From: XYD12-FULL-36-8 sp041739035
GTDB lineage: Bacteria; Bacteroidota; Ignavibacteria; Ignavibacteriales; Ignavibacteriaceae
DNA length: 8,400 bases
Reading direction: 5' to 3'
Assembly: GCA_041739035.1 (NCBI GenBank)
Contig: JBGSOQ010000315.1
Coordinates: 1 to 8,400 of the forward strand
Notes under the pieces: generated by a model
What the model was told of the DNA's origin: nothing
The model's input: the letters and a program-made list of their open reading frames with translations, nothing else
Databases searched by the model: none
Made by a program: the position numbers and the translations under genes
Shown: one piece after another, positions 1 to 5,516 of the stretch
How the letters are laid out: every line of letters begins with the position of its first letter
Position numbering within the stretch: position 1 is the stretch's first letter

Positions 1-537
1 CACGGCCCCCAAGTACAAACTTAAATCAACATTATAAACAGAAGATTTGTATAGCTTAGCGGTTACATTTATAGGCAGATACCCAATCAAGTATCCTGAG
101 GAATCTGATGCATCATACAAGTTATAAACAATAGACGACTCGCCGCTTAGATTATTTGCTGCGGCTTTGCCTATAGCCAAAAATCTATTGGTTGAGATAT
201 TGCCTTTGTGTTTAATTTTAAACTTTAGCGGTTCTTTATAATTCTGGGGAATTCCGGAAATTTTATGCCAATTTGAAACAGTATCTTCTCCAAAAGCCCC
301 ATCATCTGCAATCTCACTTACTGAAATATCATAATTCTTATCAAAAGCTCCAGGTGGAATAGTCAGCGTAAAATCATCTTTTTGAATCGTTCCGCCTTCG
401 GTACCAATGGTTGTCGTCTCGATTTGCTTTTCTCCCTGCGGCGATACGGGATCATCTTTACAACTTAAAAATGTAATTAAAATTAAACCCGTTGAAAGCA
501 AAAACAGCTTTCTTAAGGTTGTTGTGTCTGTTTTCAT
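1..537 (-). CDS. ZU5-like domain lipoprotein, partial (3' end outside window)
   Basis: The reverse strand reads open from an ATG at 537 to base 1 (179 codons) and continues beyond the window. The start has a good ribosome site: GAGGGA (complement of 543-548), 5 nt before the ATG. Residues 8-25 are a hydrophobic signal segment ending in the lipobox FLSC with Cys26, so the protein is probably a lipoprotein exported by Sec. A short acidic/proline linker (KDDPVSPQ) follows. From about residue 45 comes a pattern typical of ZU5-like domains in bacterial surface proteins: a GTEGGTI strand, then LTIPPGAFD. The rest looks like beta-rich extracellular sequence. The ligand or partner cannot be told, and the missing C-terminus may carry further domains. 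It is separated from the upstream same-strand gene by a terminator, so it is probably transcribed independently. Lipoprotein assignment is firm; the ZU5 call is moderate. Confidence 0.85.
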   Translation of the reverse strand, partial: MKTDTTTLRKLFLLSTGLILITFLSCKDDPVSPQGEKQIETTTIGTEGGTIQKDDFTLTIPPGAFDKNYDISVSEIADDGAFGEDTVSNWHKISGIPQNYKEPLKFKIKHKGNISTNRFLAIGKAAANNLSGESSIVYNLYDASDSSGYLIGYLPINVTAKLYKSSVYNVDLSLYLGAV

Positions 538-562
538 ATATTTCCCTCGCTCTGCTATTATG

Positions 563-574
563 AAAGTATACTTT
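563..574. promoter_or_regulatory. 12-bp perfect palindrome upstream of the partial lipoprotein gene
   Basis: AAAGTATACTTT is a perfect 12-bp palindrome whose near edge is 25 nt upstream of the minus-strand start codon at 537. Its position fits an operator or part of the 5' leader. An A/T-rich palindrome of this size can occur by chance in such sequence, so a regulatory role is only a suggestion. Confidence 0.2.
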
Positions 575-691
575 AAATGAATTCCCCTTTCGAATTATCA
601 TCGAGGATTATAACAAGTATGAGGCGTATCAAAAGGCTTGATTCAACTTTATCGTCACTAAACCATGATTTCTAAAATTAAAATATAAAAT

Positions 692-725
692 AAATTCTTT
701 TATATCAAAGCAAATAAAAGAATTT
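692..725. repeat. AT-rich perfect inverted repeat (12-bp arms)
   Basis: AAATTCTTTTAT (692-703) and ATAAAAGAATTT (714-725) are perfect reverse complements around a 10-nt spacer. The repeat lies between the terminator of the 813-1514 gene and the start of the partial lipoprotein gene. It could form a weak hairpin in the lipoprotein leader or lie in its promoter region. The rest of the 538-755 gap shows no plausible gene. Confidence 0.4.
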
Positions 726-755
726 CGCTTAAACAATTGTTCGATTATAAAACAA

Positions 756-791
756 AAAAGGCTGTTCAATTAGCTTTTTGAACAGCCTTTT
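756..791 (-). terminator. Intrinsic terminator of the 813-1514 gene
   Basis: The arms AAAAGGCTGTTCAA (756-769) and TTGAACAGCCTTTT (778-791) form a perfect 14-bp stem with an 8-nt loop. Read on the minus strand, the stem is followed by a T-rich tract, 22 nt downstream of the stop codon. The symmetric A/T flanks mean it could also stop plus-strand transcripts. Confidence 0.9.
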
Positions 792-812
792 AATATTCTC
801 GATTAGGTTTGA

Positions 813-1514
813 TTATTCTATTTTAATTTTTGCATTTTCGACAAGCGCTTTGTACGAATAGCCCGATCCGAAATCCTTGTTTGTTAATAGTTTGCCTTCA
901 GCAGTTATAACTTGCCCCAACTGAACTTTTGTATCACTTGTTACGAGTAAATCAAAGTCATCTTGGAAAGTAGTGCCATCTTGAATATGAATCCAATTTG
1001 TTCCCATAATTCCTTCATTAAACTTCATGACTTTACCTCTAACCTTAACGTTTTTCCCGTTAAGCTTATTCATATCGGTAAAAATCTCGCTGATTGATTT
1101 GCCATCTTTCAGCTTTGTAACATTAACCTTTTCCGCTTTTTCTGTAACCGGAACGGGATGCTGCATTCCCATAGGATTAGTCACTTCGCCTCTAATATCC
1201 TCGACAAAAAGTATTGACTCGAAAGTACGATTTAGTGATTCACTTTTAAAATTTTTCATTTCCATACTTTTTGAAAAAAAGTAAGTTTCTCCAACCTTAA
1301 CTTCCATCTGAGGTACAGCAATCCAATAAGTTTTGCCGTTTTCATCAACCTTAATGTAAGAATAATTTGATGCATTCATAGTTTCAACAGCTTTAACAGA
1401 ATGCATACCTGCAGGCATTTGTTCGTTTGTTACCTTTGGTTCTTCTTTTTCTTTTTCACATGATGTAAATACAAATAGCGCCATAACACTAAACAATACA
1501 GCTAAATAACGCAT
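813..1514 (-). CDS. Lipoprotein with two OB-fold-like modules (NrfJ-like)
   Basis: The 233-residue product starts with a signal peptide (1-18) and lipobox FTSC with Cys19, so a lipid-anchored envelope protein is expected. Residues about 37-106 (from GMHSV through YIKVDENGKTYW, VKVGETYFF and MEMKNF to ILFVEDI) match my memory of the small secreted proteins annotated NrfJ-like or 'nucleotide-binding' in anaerobes. Residues about 148-230 form a second module (LNGKNVKVRGKV, then GTNWIHIQDGT, DLLVTSD and LGQVITAEG). That pattern is the beta-barrel OB-fold of the nucleic-acid-binding-like superfamily. In this location the fold is more likely to bind a protein, metal or small ligand than nucleic acid. 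The start is supported by GGAGA (complement of 1519-1523), 4 nt before the ATG. The gene is monocistronic, with its own terminator. Exact function is unknown. Confidence 0.88.
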   Translation of the reverse strand: MRYLAVLFSVMALFVFTSCEKEKEEPKVTNEQMPAGMHSVKAVETMNASNYSYIKVDENGKTYWIAVPQMEVKVGETYFFSKSMEMKNFKSESLNRTFESILFVEDIRGEVTNPMGMQHPVPVTEKAEKVNVTKLKDGKSISEIFTDMNKLNGKNVKVRGKVMKFNEGIMGTNWIHIQDGTTFQDDFDLLVTSDTKVQLGQVITAEGKLLTNKDFGSGYSYKALVENAKIKIE

Positions 1515-1544
1515 GAAATCTCCATTAAATGATTAAATTGTTTG

Positions 1545-1552
1545 CAAATATA
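1545..1552 (-). promoter_or_regulatory. Possible Bacteroidota-style -7 element for the 813-1514 gene
   Basis: On the minus strand 1552 to 1545 reads TATATTTG, matching the TAnnTTTG -7 consensus known from Bacteroidota, and lies 30 nt upstream of the start codon. No TTTG -33 element is present at the expected distance, so support is weak and depends on the organism using that type of promoter. Confidence 0.25.
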
Positions 1553-1564
1553 TAAAAGACAAAC

Positions 1565-1614
1565 CAGAATTTTGATGAAAAAGAATGACCCATCGGAAAC
1601 AAATCAAAATTCTG
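1565..1614. repeat. Perfect 12-bp inverted repeat in the divergent intergenic region
   Basis: CAGAATTTTGAT (1565-1576) and ATCAAAATTCTG (1603-1614) are perfect reverse complements separated by 26 nt. They lie between the divergent genes starting at 1514 (minus) and 1746 (plus), just upstream of the candidate minus-strand promoter. The arrangement could be a paired operator or a hairpin. Nothing in this 231-nt gap looks like a gene. Confidence 0.4.
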
Positions 1615-1745
1615 AAATAAGCTTAAAAATCACTAATTTCGATACGTTTATTTCTCAAGTTTGATTGCTCTAGAAGAGATTTGAAATTTAAAATAGCCAT
1701 TGCCATCTGTTCATCTTTTATTATTGAGTGTTAAAAATATCGCGC

Positions 1746-2132
1746 ATGGATATTGAATCAATCCGAAATTATTGTTTGCAGAAAAAAGGTGTAACAGAAG
1801 AACTTCCCTTTGATGAAGATTCCGCGGTTTACAAAGTGATGGGAAAAATATTTGTGATAGCAAACCTCACTCCGCCATACAGCGTAAACTTAAAATGTGA
1901 TCCGGAACAGGCCATTGAACTTCGCGAAAGATATGATGCTGTTACTCCCGGTTATCACATGAACAAAACTCATTGGAATACGATTGATCTTGAAAGTAAT
2001 ATCCCGCCAAAACTGATTAAAGAATGGATTGATCATTCTTACGAATTAGTTGTTAATGGATTACCTAAAAAAGATAGAAACAAACTAGTAACCCATGACT
2101 TTAGTCATGGGACAAAAAGAAAGGAAAACTAA
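1746..2132 (+). CDS. MmcQ/YjbR family protein
   Basis: This is a 128-residue MmcQ/YjbR-type protein, a small cytoplasmic family with a CyaY-like (frataxin-like) fold, often described as DNA-binding. Its biochemical role is not settled. Family signatures are the N-terminal helix MDIESIRNYCLQKKGVTEE, the strand VYKVMGKIFVIANL (28-41), and GYHMNKTHWNTI (69-80), which carries the conserved H-x-N-K-x-H-W core. The ATG at 1746 is chosen because E. coli YjbR begins at the same place. A GTG at 1728 would add six residues (MLKISR) that the family lacks; neither start has a clear Shine-Dalgarno. The family normally ends near residue 114 (NKLV). Here residues 115-122 (VTHDFSHG) are encoded exactly by a palindromic repeat, followed by a short basic tail. 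The stop codon abuts the next gene's ATG, indicating an operon. Confidence 0.88.
   Translation: MDIESIRNYCLQKKGVTEELPFDEDSAVYKVMGKIFVIANLTPPYSVNLKCDPEQAIELRERYDAVTPGYHMNKTHWNTIDLESNIPPKLIKEWIDHSYELVVNGLPKKDRNKLVTHDFSHGTKRKEN
2088..2111 (+). repeat. REP-like palindrome, copy 1, inside the YjbR-family gene
   Basis: GTAA is followed by a perfect 8-bp stem, CCCATGAC/GTCATGGG (2092-2099 and 2104-2111), around a TTTA loop. The same unit occurs in the opposite orientation at 5428-5451, with one base pair of the stem changed on both sides. The asymmetric GTAA foot next to a short hairpin recalls REP elements linked to IS200/IS605-like TnpA proteins. The repeat is in frame and encodes the last conserved-length segment of the upstream protein. 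Confidence 0.75.
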
Positions 2133-2843
2133 ATGATCCGAGCAAAAGTGCTGCTTACTTTATCTGCAGCTTTCATAATCAATTTTATGTCTTACGGTCA
2201 AACTCAAGATACTGTTTGGCGTGTACAGGAACTTGATGCATTTCATGAAGTTATGCACCCGATCTGGCATGATGCTTATCCCGCAAAGGATTTTGGGGCT
2301 TTGAAAAAGTTTGTTGATGAGGTGAATATTAAAGCCAAAGCAGTTTATTCTGCATCATTACCGGGTATTCAAAGAGATAAGCAGTTAAAATGGAATGAAG
2401 GTGTCGTGCAGTTTCAAGCTGCTGTTGAGGATTACAATAAATTTGCATCCGGCGATGATAGCCTGGGACTTCTGAAAGCCGCAGAAAATTTGCACACCAA
2501 ATACGAAATGATGGTAAGAATAATCCGTCCCGTTCTGAAAGAAATGGATGAATTTCATAAAACACTTTATGTTGTTTATCACGATTATCTTCCTAATAAG
2601 CTTTACAAAAAGCTAAGTAAAGTAACCGATAAGCTTATTAAGCAAGCTAAAGCTATTACTAAGGCAAAACTTTCTGCAAGACTCGAACCTAAAAAAGACG
2701 CCTTTAATTTGGCAGCTTCAGATCTTTTAATTTCAACTCAAGATCTGAAAAAAAGAGTAAAGAAAAACAACAAAATCAGTATAGATGCCGCTGTAGAGAA
2801 TATGCATACAAAATATCAAAACTTAGAATCAATTTTTGAATAA
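2133..2843 (+). CDS. Secreted protein with two tandem His-containing helical repeats
   Basis: I do not recognise a named family. Residues 1-22 look like a Sec signal peptide (hydrophobic 6-19, ending SYGQ), so the mature protein is periplasmic or secreted. The rest is an internal duplication: residues 33-131 and 137-236 align without net gap. ELDAFHEVMHPIWHDAYP (33-50) matches EMDEFHKTLYVVYHDYLP (137-154), and AAENLHTKYE (116-125) matches AVENMHTKYQ (220-229). Each copy is predicted mostly helical (about four helices). Three histidines per copy are kept exactly 104 residues apart: 38/142, 46/150 and 121/225. Histidines in the first and last helix recall the cytochrome b562/c' fold, so metal or heme binding is possible but inferred. 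There is no CxxCH motif. AGGA at 2121-2124 may serve as ribosome site. The gene begins directly after the preceding stop codon. Confidence 0.85.
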   Translation: MIRAKVLLTLSAAFIINFMSYGQTQDTVWRVQELDAFHEVMHPIWHDAYPAKDFGALKKFVDEVNIKAKAVYSASLPGIQRDKQLKWNEGVVQFQAAVEDYNKFASGDDSLGLLKAAENLHTKYEMMVRIIRPVLKEMDEFHKTLYVVYHDYLPNKLYKKLSKVTDKLIKQAKAITKAKLSARLEPKKDAFNLAASDLLISTQDLKKRVKKNNKISIDAAVENMHTKYQNLESIFE

Positions 2844-2873
2844 GATCACAAAGGAAAAAAACTGGAGAGTTAA

Positions 2874-3845
2874 ATGAAGTATAGAAAACTTGGAAAAACA
2901 AATATTGAGGTTTCGGAAATTAGCCTTGGCTGCTGGACAATGGGCGGGCTCAATTGGGTTAACGGCACTCCAAATGGCTGGGCAAATGTTGATGAAGATG
3001 AAGTGAAAGAGGCAATTTTTTATGCGATAGATCATGGCGTTACTCACTTTGACAATGCAGATGTTTATGGCAATGGCCGTGCGGAAAGAATGCTGGCACG
3101 AATTCTCGGTAAACAAACAAACAAATTTATTATTGCCACAAAAATCGGTTGGTTTCCTGGAACGGCTGTTCACGCTTATGAGCCCGCACACATCCGCCAT
3201 CAATGTGAACAATCTTTAATAAATCTTAAACGAGATTATATTGATCTCTATTATTTTCATCATGGAGATTTCGGCGAAAGAGATGCTTATCTCGACGATG
3301 CAATTACCGTGATGTATAGATTAAAAGAAGAAGGCAAGATTAGAATAATCGGGCAATCTGCTTATTCGCATGATGACTTCGTAAAGCTAATCCCAAAGGT
3401 TAAACCAGAAGTAATACAAAGCTTTGCAAGCGCGGTTGATGATCGTTTTGTGCGGGAAGATACTCCCACAAGAAAGTTACTGGATGAACATAAAATTTCG
3501 TTCATAGCTTTTGGACCCGTTCATCAAGGTTTACTGCTCGGAAAGTACGATAAAAATAATCCGCCAAAATTTGAGCCTGGTGATCATCGTGCCAATTCCC
3601 CAAAATTCACGGCAGAAAATCTGGAAAAGCTTGAACCGAAGATTGAAAAGTTAAAAACAAAATTTGGTTCATCAAATGAAGAGCTGGCACGAATGGCATT
3701 ACAGTATATGCTTTACTACAAAGTAGTTGGGTCGGTGATTCCTGGATTTAGAAATTTGAGGCAAGTTATCTCTAATCTTTATGGCGCCGATAAACCGTTA
3801 AGTGATGATGAGTTTAAGTTTGTAAGAAGTGTTTTCGCGGAGTGA
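2874..3845 (+). CDS. Aldo/keto reductase
   Basis: The 323-residue product is a full-length NAD(P)H-dependent aldo/keto reductase (TIM barrel, cytoplasmic), which reduces carbonyl substrates to alcohols or the reverse. It opens with MKYRKLGKTNIEVSEISLG, as in the YghZ/Tas-like branch. The catalytic tetrad is intact: Asp60 and Tyr65 in FDNADVYG, Lys90 in IIATKIG, and His129 in DLYYFHH. Cofactor-site features follow: GQSAYS near 162, the FGPVHQGLLLGKY loop, and late in the chain GSVIPGFRNLRQV, the phosphate-binding region of the dinucleotide site. The family fits, but the substrate cannot be read from sequence. The start has GGAGAG (2864-2869), 4 nt before the ATG. The 30-nt gap to the preceding gene has no terminator, so it is probably the third gene of an operon with the YjbR-like and duplicated His proteins. 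Confidence 0.96.
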   Translation: MKYRKLGKTNIEVSEISLGCWTMGGLNWVNGTPNGWANVDEDEVKEAIFYAIDHGVTHFDNADVYGNGRAERMLARILGKQTNKFIIATKIGWFPGTAVHAYEPAHIRHQCEQSLINLKRDYIDLYYFHHGDFGERDAYLDDAITVMYRLKEEGKIRIIGQSAYSHDDFVKLIPKVKPEVIQSFASAVDDRFVREDTPTRKLLDEHKISFIAFGPVHQGLLLGKYDKNNPPKFEPGDHRANSPKFTAENLEKLEPKIEKLKTKFGSSNEELARMALQYMLYYKVVGSVIPGFRNLRQVISNLYGADKPLSDDEFKFVRSVFAE

Positions 3846-3855
3846 TAAGACTCAA

Positions 3856-3927
3856 TAGAACGCAGATTTAGCTGATTGATTATGAACAGTTAGGATTTTA
3901 ATTCCCAGCAAATAAATCAGCGTTCTA
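3856..3927. repeat. Imperfect palindromic element with 15-bp arms
   Basis: TAGAACGCAGATTTA (3856-3870) and TAAATCAGCGTTCTA (3913-3927) are reverse complements except for one central mismatch, with a 42-nt spacer. The element fills the gap after the aldo/keto reductase stop. It lacks a clean T-run, so it is not a standard terminator on the plus strand. The arm sequence resembles 'AACGCAGATTT' palindromes I recall being dispersed in FCB-group genomes. The remainder of 3928-4007 is A/T-rich leader ending in the ribosome site of the next gene. Confidence 0.6.
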
Positions 3928-4007
3928 ATAAAAAATTTATTATTTTCAGCTAATCAATTTTAGGGCACTCTTAATTAATCATTCAATCATACATTTGGGA
4001 GATTAAC

Positions 4008-4604
4008 ATGAACTTAGTTGACCGCGTGAAAAATCTGCTTCTTAGTCCCGCTAAAGAATGGGAAGTTATCAAGGGCGAAACTTGGACCACCGCCGATCTT
4101 TTCACTAAATACGCAATAATACTTGCTGCAATACCTGCGTTAGCAGGATTTCTCGGTTACACTTTTTTTGGTTTATCTTATGGCTTTGGTACTATTAAAT
4201 TAGGATTTGGCACATCGCTTACATGGGCAATTTTAACTTATATCTTTTCTCTCGTTGGAGTATTTGTTCTCGGTTTTATAATTGATGCATTAGCACCATC
4301 ATTCGGCTCAACAAAAGATATGGTTGCTTCACTTAAGGTTGCCGTTTTTTCATCTACCGCCGGATGGGTTGCCGGTATTCTGAATATTTTCCCGGCACTT
4401 GGAATTTTGGTAGCAATTGCAAGTATTTATGGACTTGTGCTACTCTACATGGGATTACAAAGAGTAAAAGATGTCCCGAAAGAAAAGATGGTGGGGTATT
4501 TTGTGGTTGTGCTGATTGCAGCAATTCTTGTTTACGTAATTATTGGAGCAATTGTCGGCGGAATTGCATTTAGCAGCGTTGCTCTTACTCGCCCGGCTTT
4601 TTAA
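4008..4604 (+). CDS. Yip1 family membrane protein
   Basis: The 198-residue product matches the bacterial Yip1-domain family. It starts with an amphipathic N-terminus, MNLVDRVKNLLLSPAKEWE, then a linker (VIKGETWTTADLFTKY) leading into about five hydrophobic segments (roughly 36-56, 70-95, 107-127, 128-148 and 160-190). The N-terminal LLLSPAKEWEVIKGE pattern is the most recognisable family signature. An inner-membrane location is expected; bacterial members have no settled function. The start is well supported by GGGAGA (3997-4002), 5 nt before the ATG. It stands as a single transcription unit: a palindromic repeat lies upstream and an intrinsic terminator 25 nt after the stop. A generic polytopic membrane protein of another family is the alternative, but length and N-terminus favour Yip1. 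Confidence 0.88.
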   Translation: MNLVDRVKNLLLSPAKEWEVIKGETWTTADLFTKYAIILAAIPALAGFLGYTFFGLSYGFGTIKLGFGTSLTWAILTYIFSLVGVFVLGFIIDALAPSFGSTKDMVASLKVAVFSSTAGWVAGILNIFPALGILVAIASIYGLVLLYMGLQRVKDVPKEKMVGYFVVVLIAAILVYVIIGAIVGGIAFSSVALTRPAF

Positions 4605-4628
4605 AAACTTTTAGATTCATTTTTAAAG

Positions 4629-4657
4629 ATGGTCACGGAGCAATTCGTGACCATTTT
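4629..4657 (+). terminator. Intrinsic terminator of the Yip1-family gene
   Basis: ATGGTCACG (4629-4637) pairs with CGTGACCAT (4646-4654) in a 9-bp stem around an 8-nt loop. A short TTTT run ends at 4657. It lies 25 nt after the Yip1-family stop codon and ends only 11 nt before the next start codon, so some readthrough, or a role in the leader of the next gene, is possible. Confidence 0.8.
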
Positions 4658-4668
4658 GCATTATACCA

Positions 4669-5412
4669 ATGCTCAAAAAAGTAACTTTCAGATTCTACGA
4701 AGAGCTTAATGATTTTCTTCCGCCAAATAAAAGGAAGAAAAGATTTGAGCACAGCTTTATTGATAGAACTTCAATCAAAGATATGATTGAATCGCTCGGA
4801 GTTACTCACACCGAAGTTGATCTTATTCTCATCAACGGAATTTCAGTTGATTTTTCTTATTTAGTAAATAATGGAGATAAAATTAGCGTTTATCCAGAGT
4901 TTGAGTCATTAGATATAACTAACCTTCAGCGCTTACGGGCAAAACCTTTACGAAAACCAAAATTTATTCTTGATGTTCATCTCGGCACGCTTGCAAAATA
5001 CATGCGTATGCTCGGGCTTGACACTCTATATCAAAATAATTACAAAGATGATGAGATTGTTAAAATATCTTTAAAAGAAAAGCGAGCTATTCTCACTAAA
5101 GACAGGGGAATACTAAAAAGATCCGAAGTTACTCACGGTTACTGGTTAAGAAGTGTAAAAGCAGAAAATCAAATTATTGAAGTGATTGAGAGATTCGATC
5201 TAAAAAGTCAAATTAAAGAATTATCGAGATGCCTTCTTTGCAATTCACCACTTAGGAAAATTGCCAAAGCGAGAGTAATTGATCGTCTTCCAAAAAAAGT
5301 AAAAGAGTATCAAATAGAATTTTATTATTGTAAGAATTGCGATAAGGTTTTTTGGAAAGGCAGTCATTACACCAAAATGAAGGGAATTATAGAGAAGATT
5401 ATGTTGTTATAG
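4669..5412 (+). CDS. Mut7-C RNase domain protein with N-terminal ubiquitin-like domain
   Basis: The 247-residue product is a two-domain fusion. Residues 1-80 are a MoaD/ThiS-like ubiquitin fold (KKVTFRFYEELNDFLP, then LILINGISVDFSYLVNNGDKISVYP). They correspond to the 'Mut7-C ubiquitin' domain and lack the C-terminal Gly-Gly needed for sulfur transfer. Residues 97-245 are a Mut7-C RNase domain, a PIN-like fold: FILDVHLGTLAKYMRMLG with Asp102, acidic Asp127-Asp128, and ILTKDRGIL with Asp145. A zinc-ribbon follows, with Cys188-x2-Cys191 and Cys221-x2-Cys224. It is expected to be a cytoplasmic metal-dependent RNase; the target RNA is unknown. Older annotation often calls such proteins PilT-like. 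No Shine-Dalgarno is visible. The next in-frame Met (39) would destroy the ubiquitin fold, so the ATG at 4669 is kept. Confidence 0.92.
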   Translation: MLKKVTFRFYEELNDFLPPNKRKKRFEHSFIDRTSIKDMIESLGVTHTEVDLILINGISVDFSYLVNNGDKISVYPEFESLDITNLQRLRAKPLRKPKFILDVHLGTLAKYMRMLGLDTLYQNNYKDDEIVKISLKEKRAILTKDRGILKRSEVTHGYWLRSVKAENQIIEVIERFDLKSQIKELSRCLLCNSPLRKIAKARVIDRLPKKVKEYQIEFYYCKNCDKVFWKGSHYTKMKGIIEKIMLL

Positions 5413-5427
5413 TCGATTATTGGGCAG

Positions 5428-5451
5428 CCCACGACTTAAGTCGTGGGTTAC
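5428..5451 (-). repeat. REP-like palindrome, copy 2 (minus orientation)
   Basis: The minus strand reads GTAA followed by stem CCCACGAC, loop TTAA, stem GTCGTGGG. Compared with the copy at 2088-2111, a T-A pair in the stem has become C-G on both arms, and the loop changed from TTTA to TTAA. The GTAA foot and overall length are identical. It sits 15 nt after the Mut7-C gene stop, so it could also act in mRNA 3'-end protection. The rest of 5413-5516 shows no gene. Confidence 0.75.
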
Positions 5452-5516
5452 CATAGCGGTTATTGGCATGAATTGAGATAAATTTGAATTACATTTTTAT
5501 TATGAATTTATAAATT

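Noticed and set aside
1728..1745. GTG start adding six residues to the YjbR-family protein
   Set aside because: The extra residues (MLKISR) lie outside the family's usual N-terminus and no ribosome site precedes the GTG; the ATG at 1746 aligns with E. coli YjbR.
2829..3212. Open frame on the minus strand opposite the aldo/keto reductase gene
   Set aside because: It overlaps a clearly real gene, has no family resemblance, and the Cys/Asn/Ile-rich composition is typical of an antisense shadow.
3990..3997. TACATTTG, matching the Bacteroidota -7 consensus
   Set aside because: It overlaps the ribosome site of the Yip1-family gene, leaving almost no leader, so it cannot serve as that gene's promoter.
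5421..5431. Small palindrome TGGGCAGCCCA next to REP-like copy 2
   Set aside because: It overlaps the REP stem, is only five base pairs around one base, and copy 1 has no equivalent.
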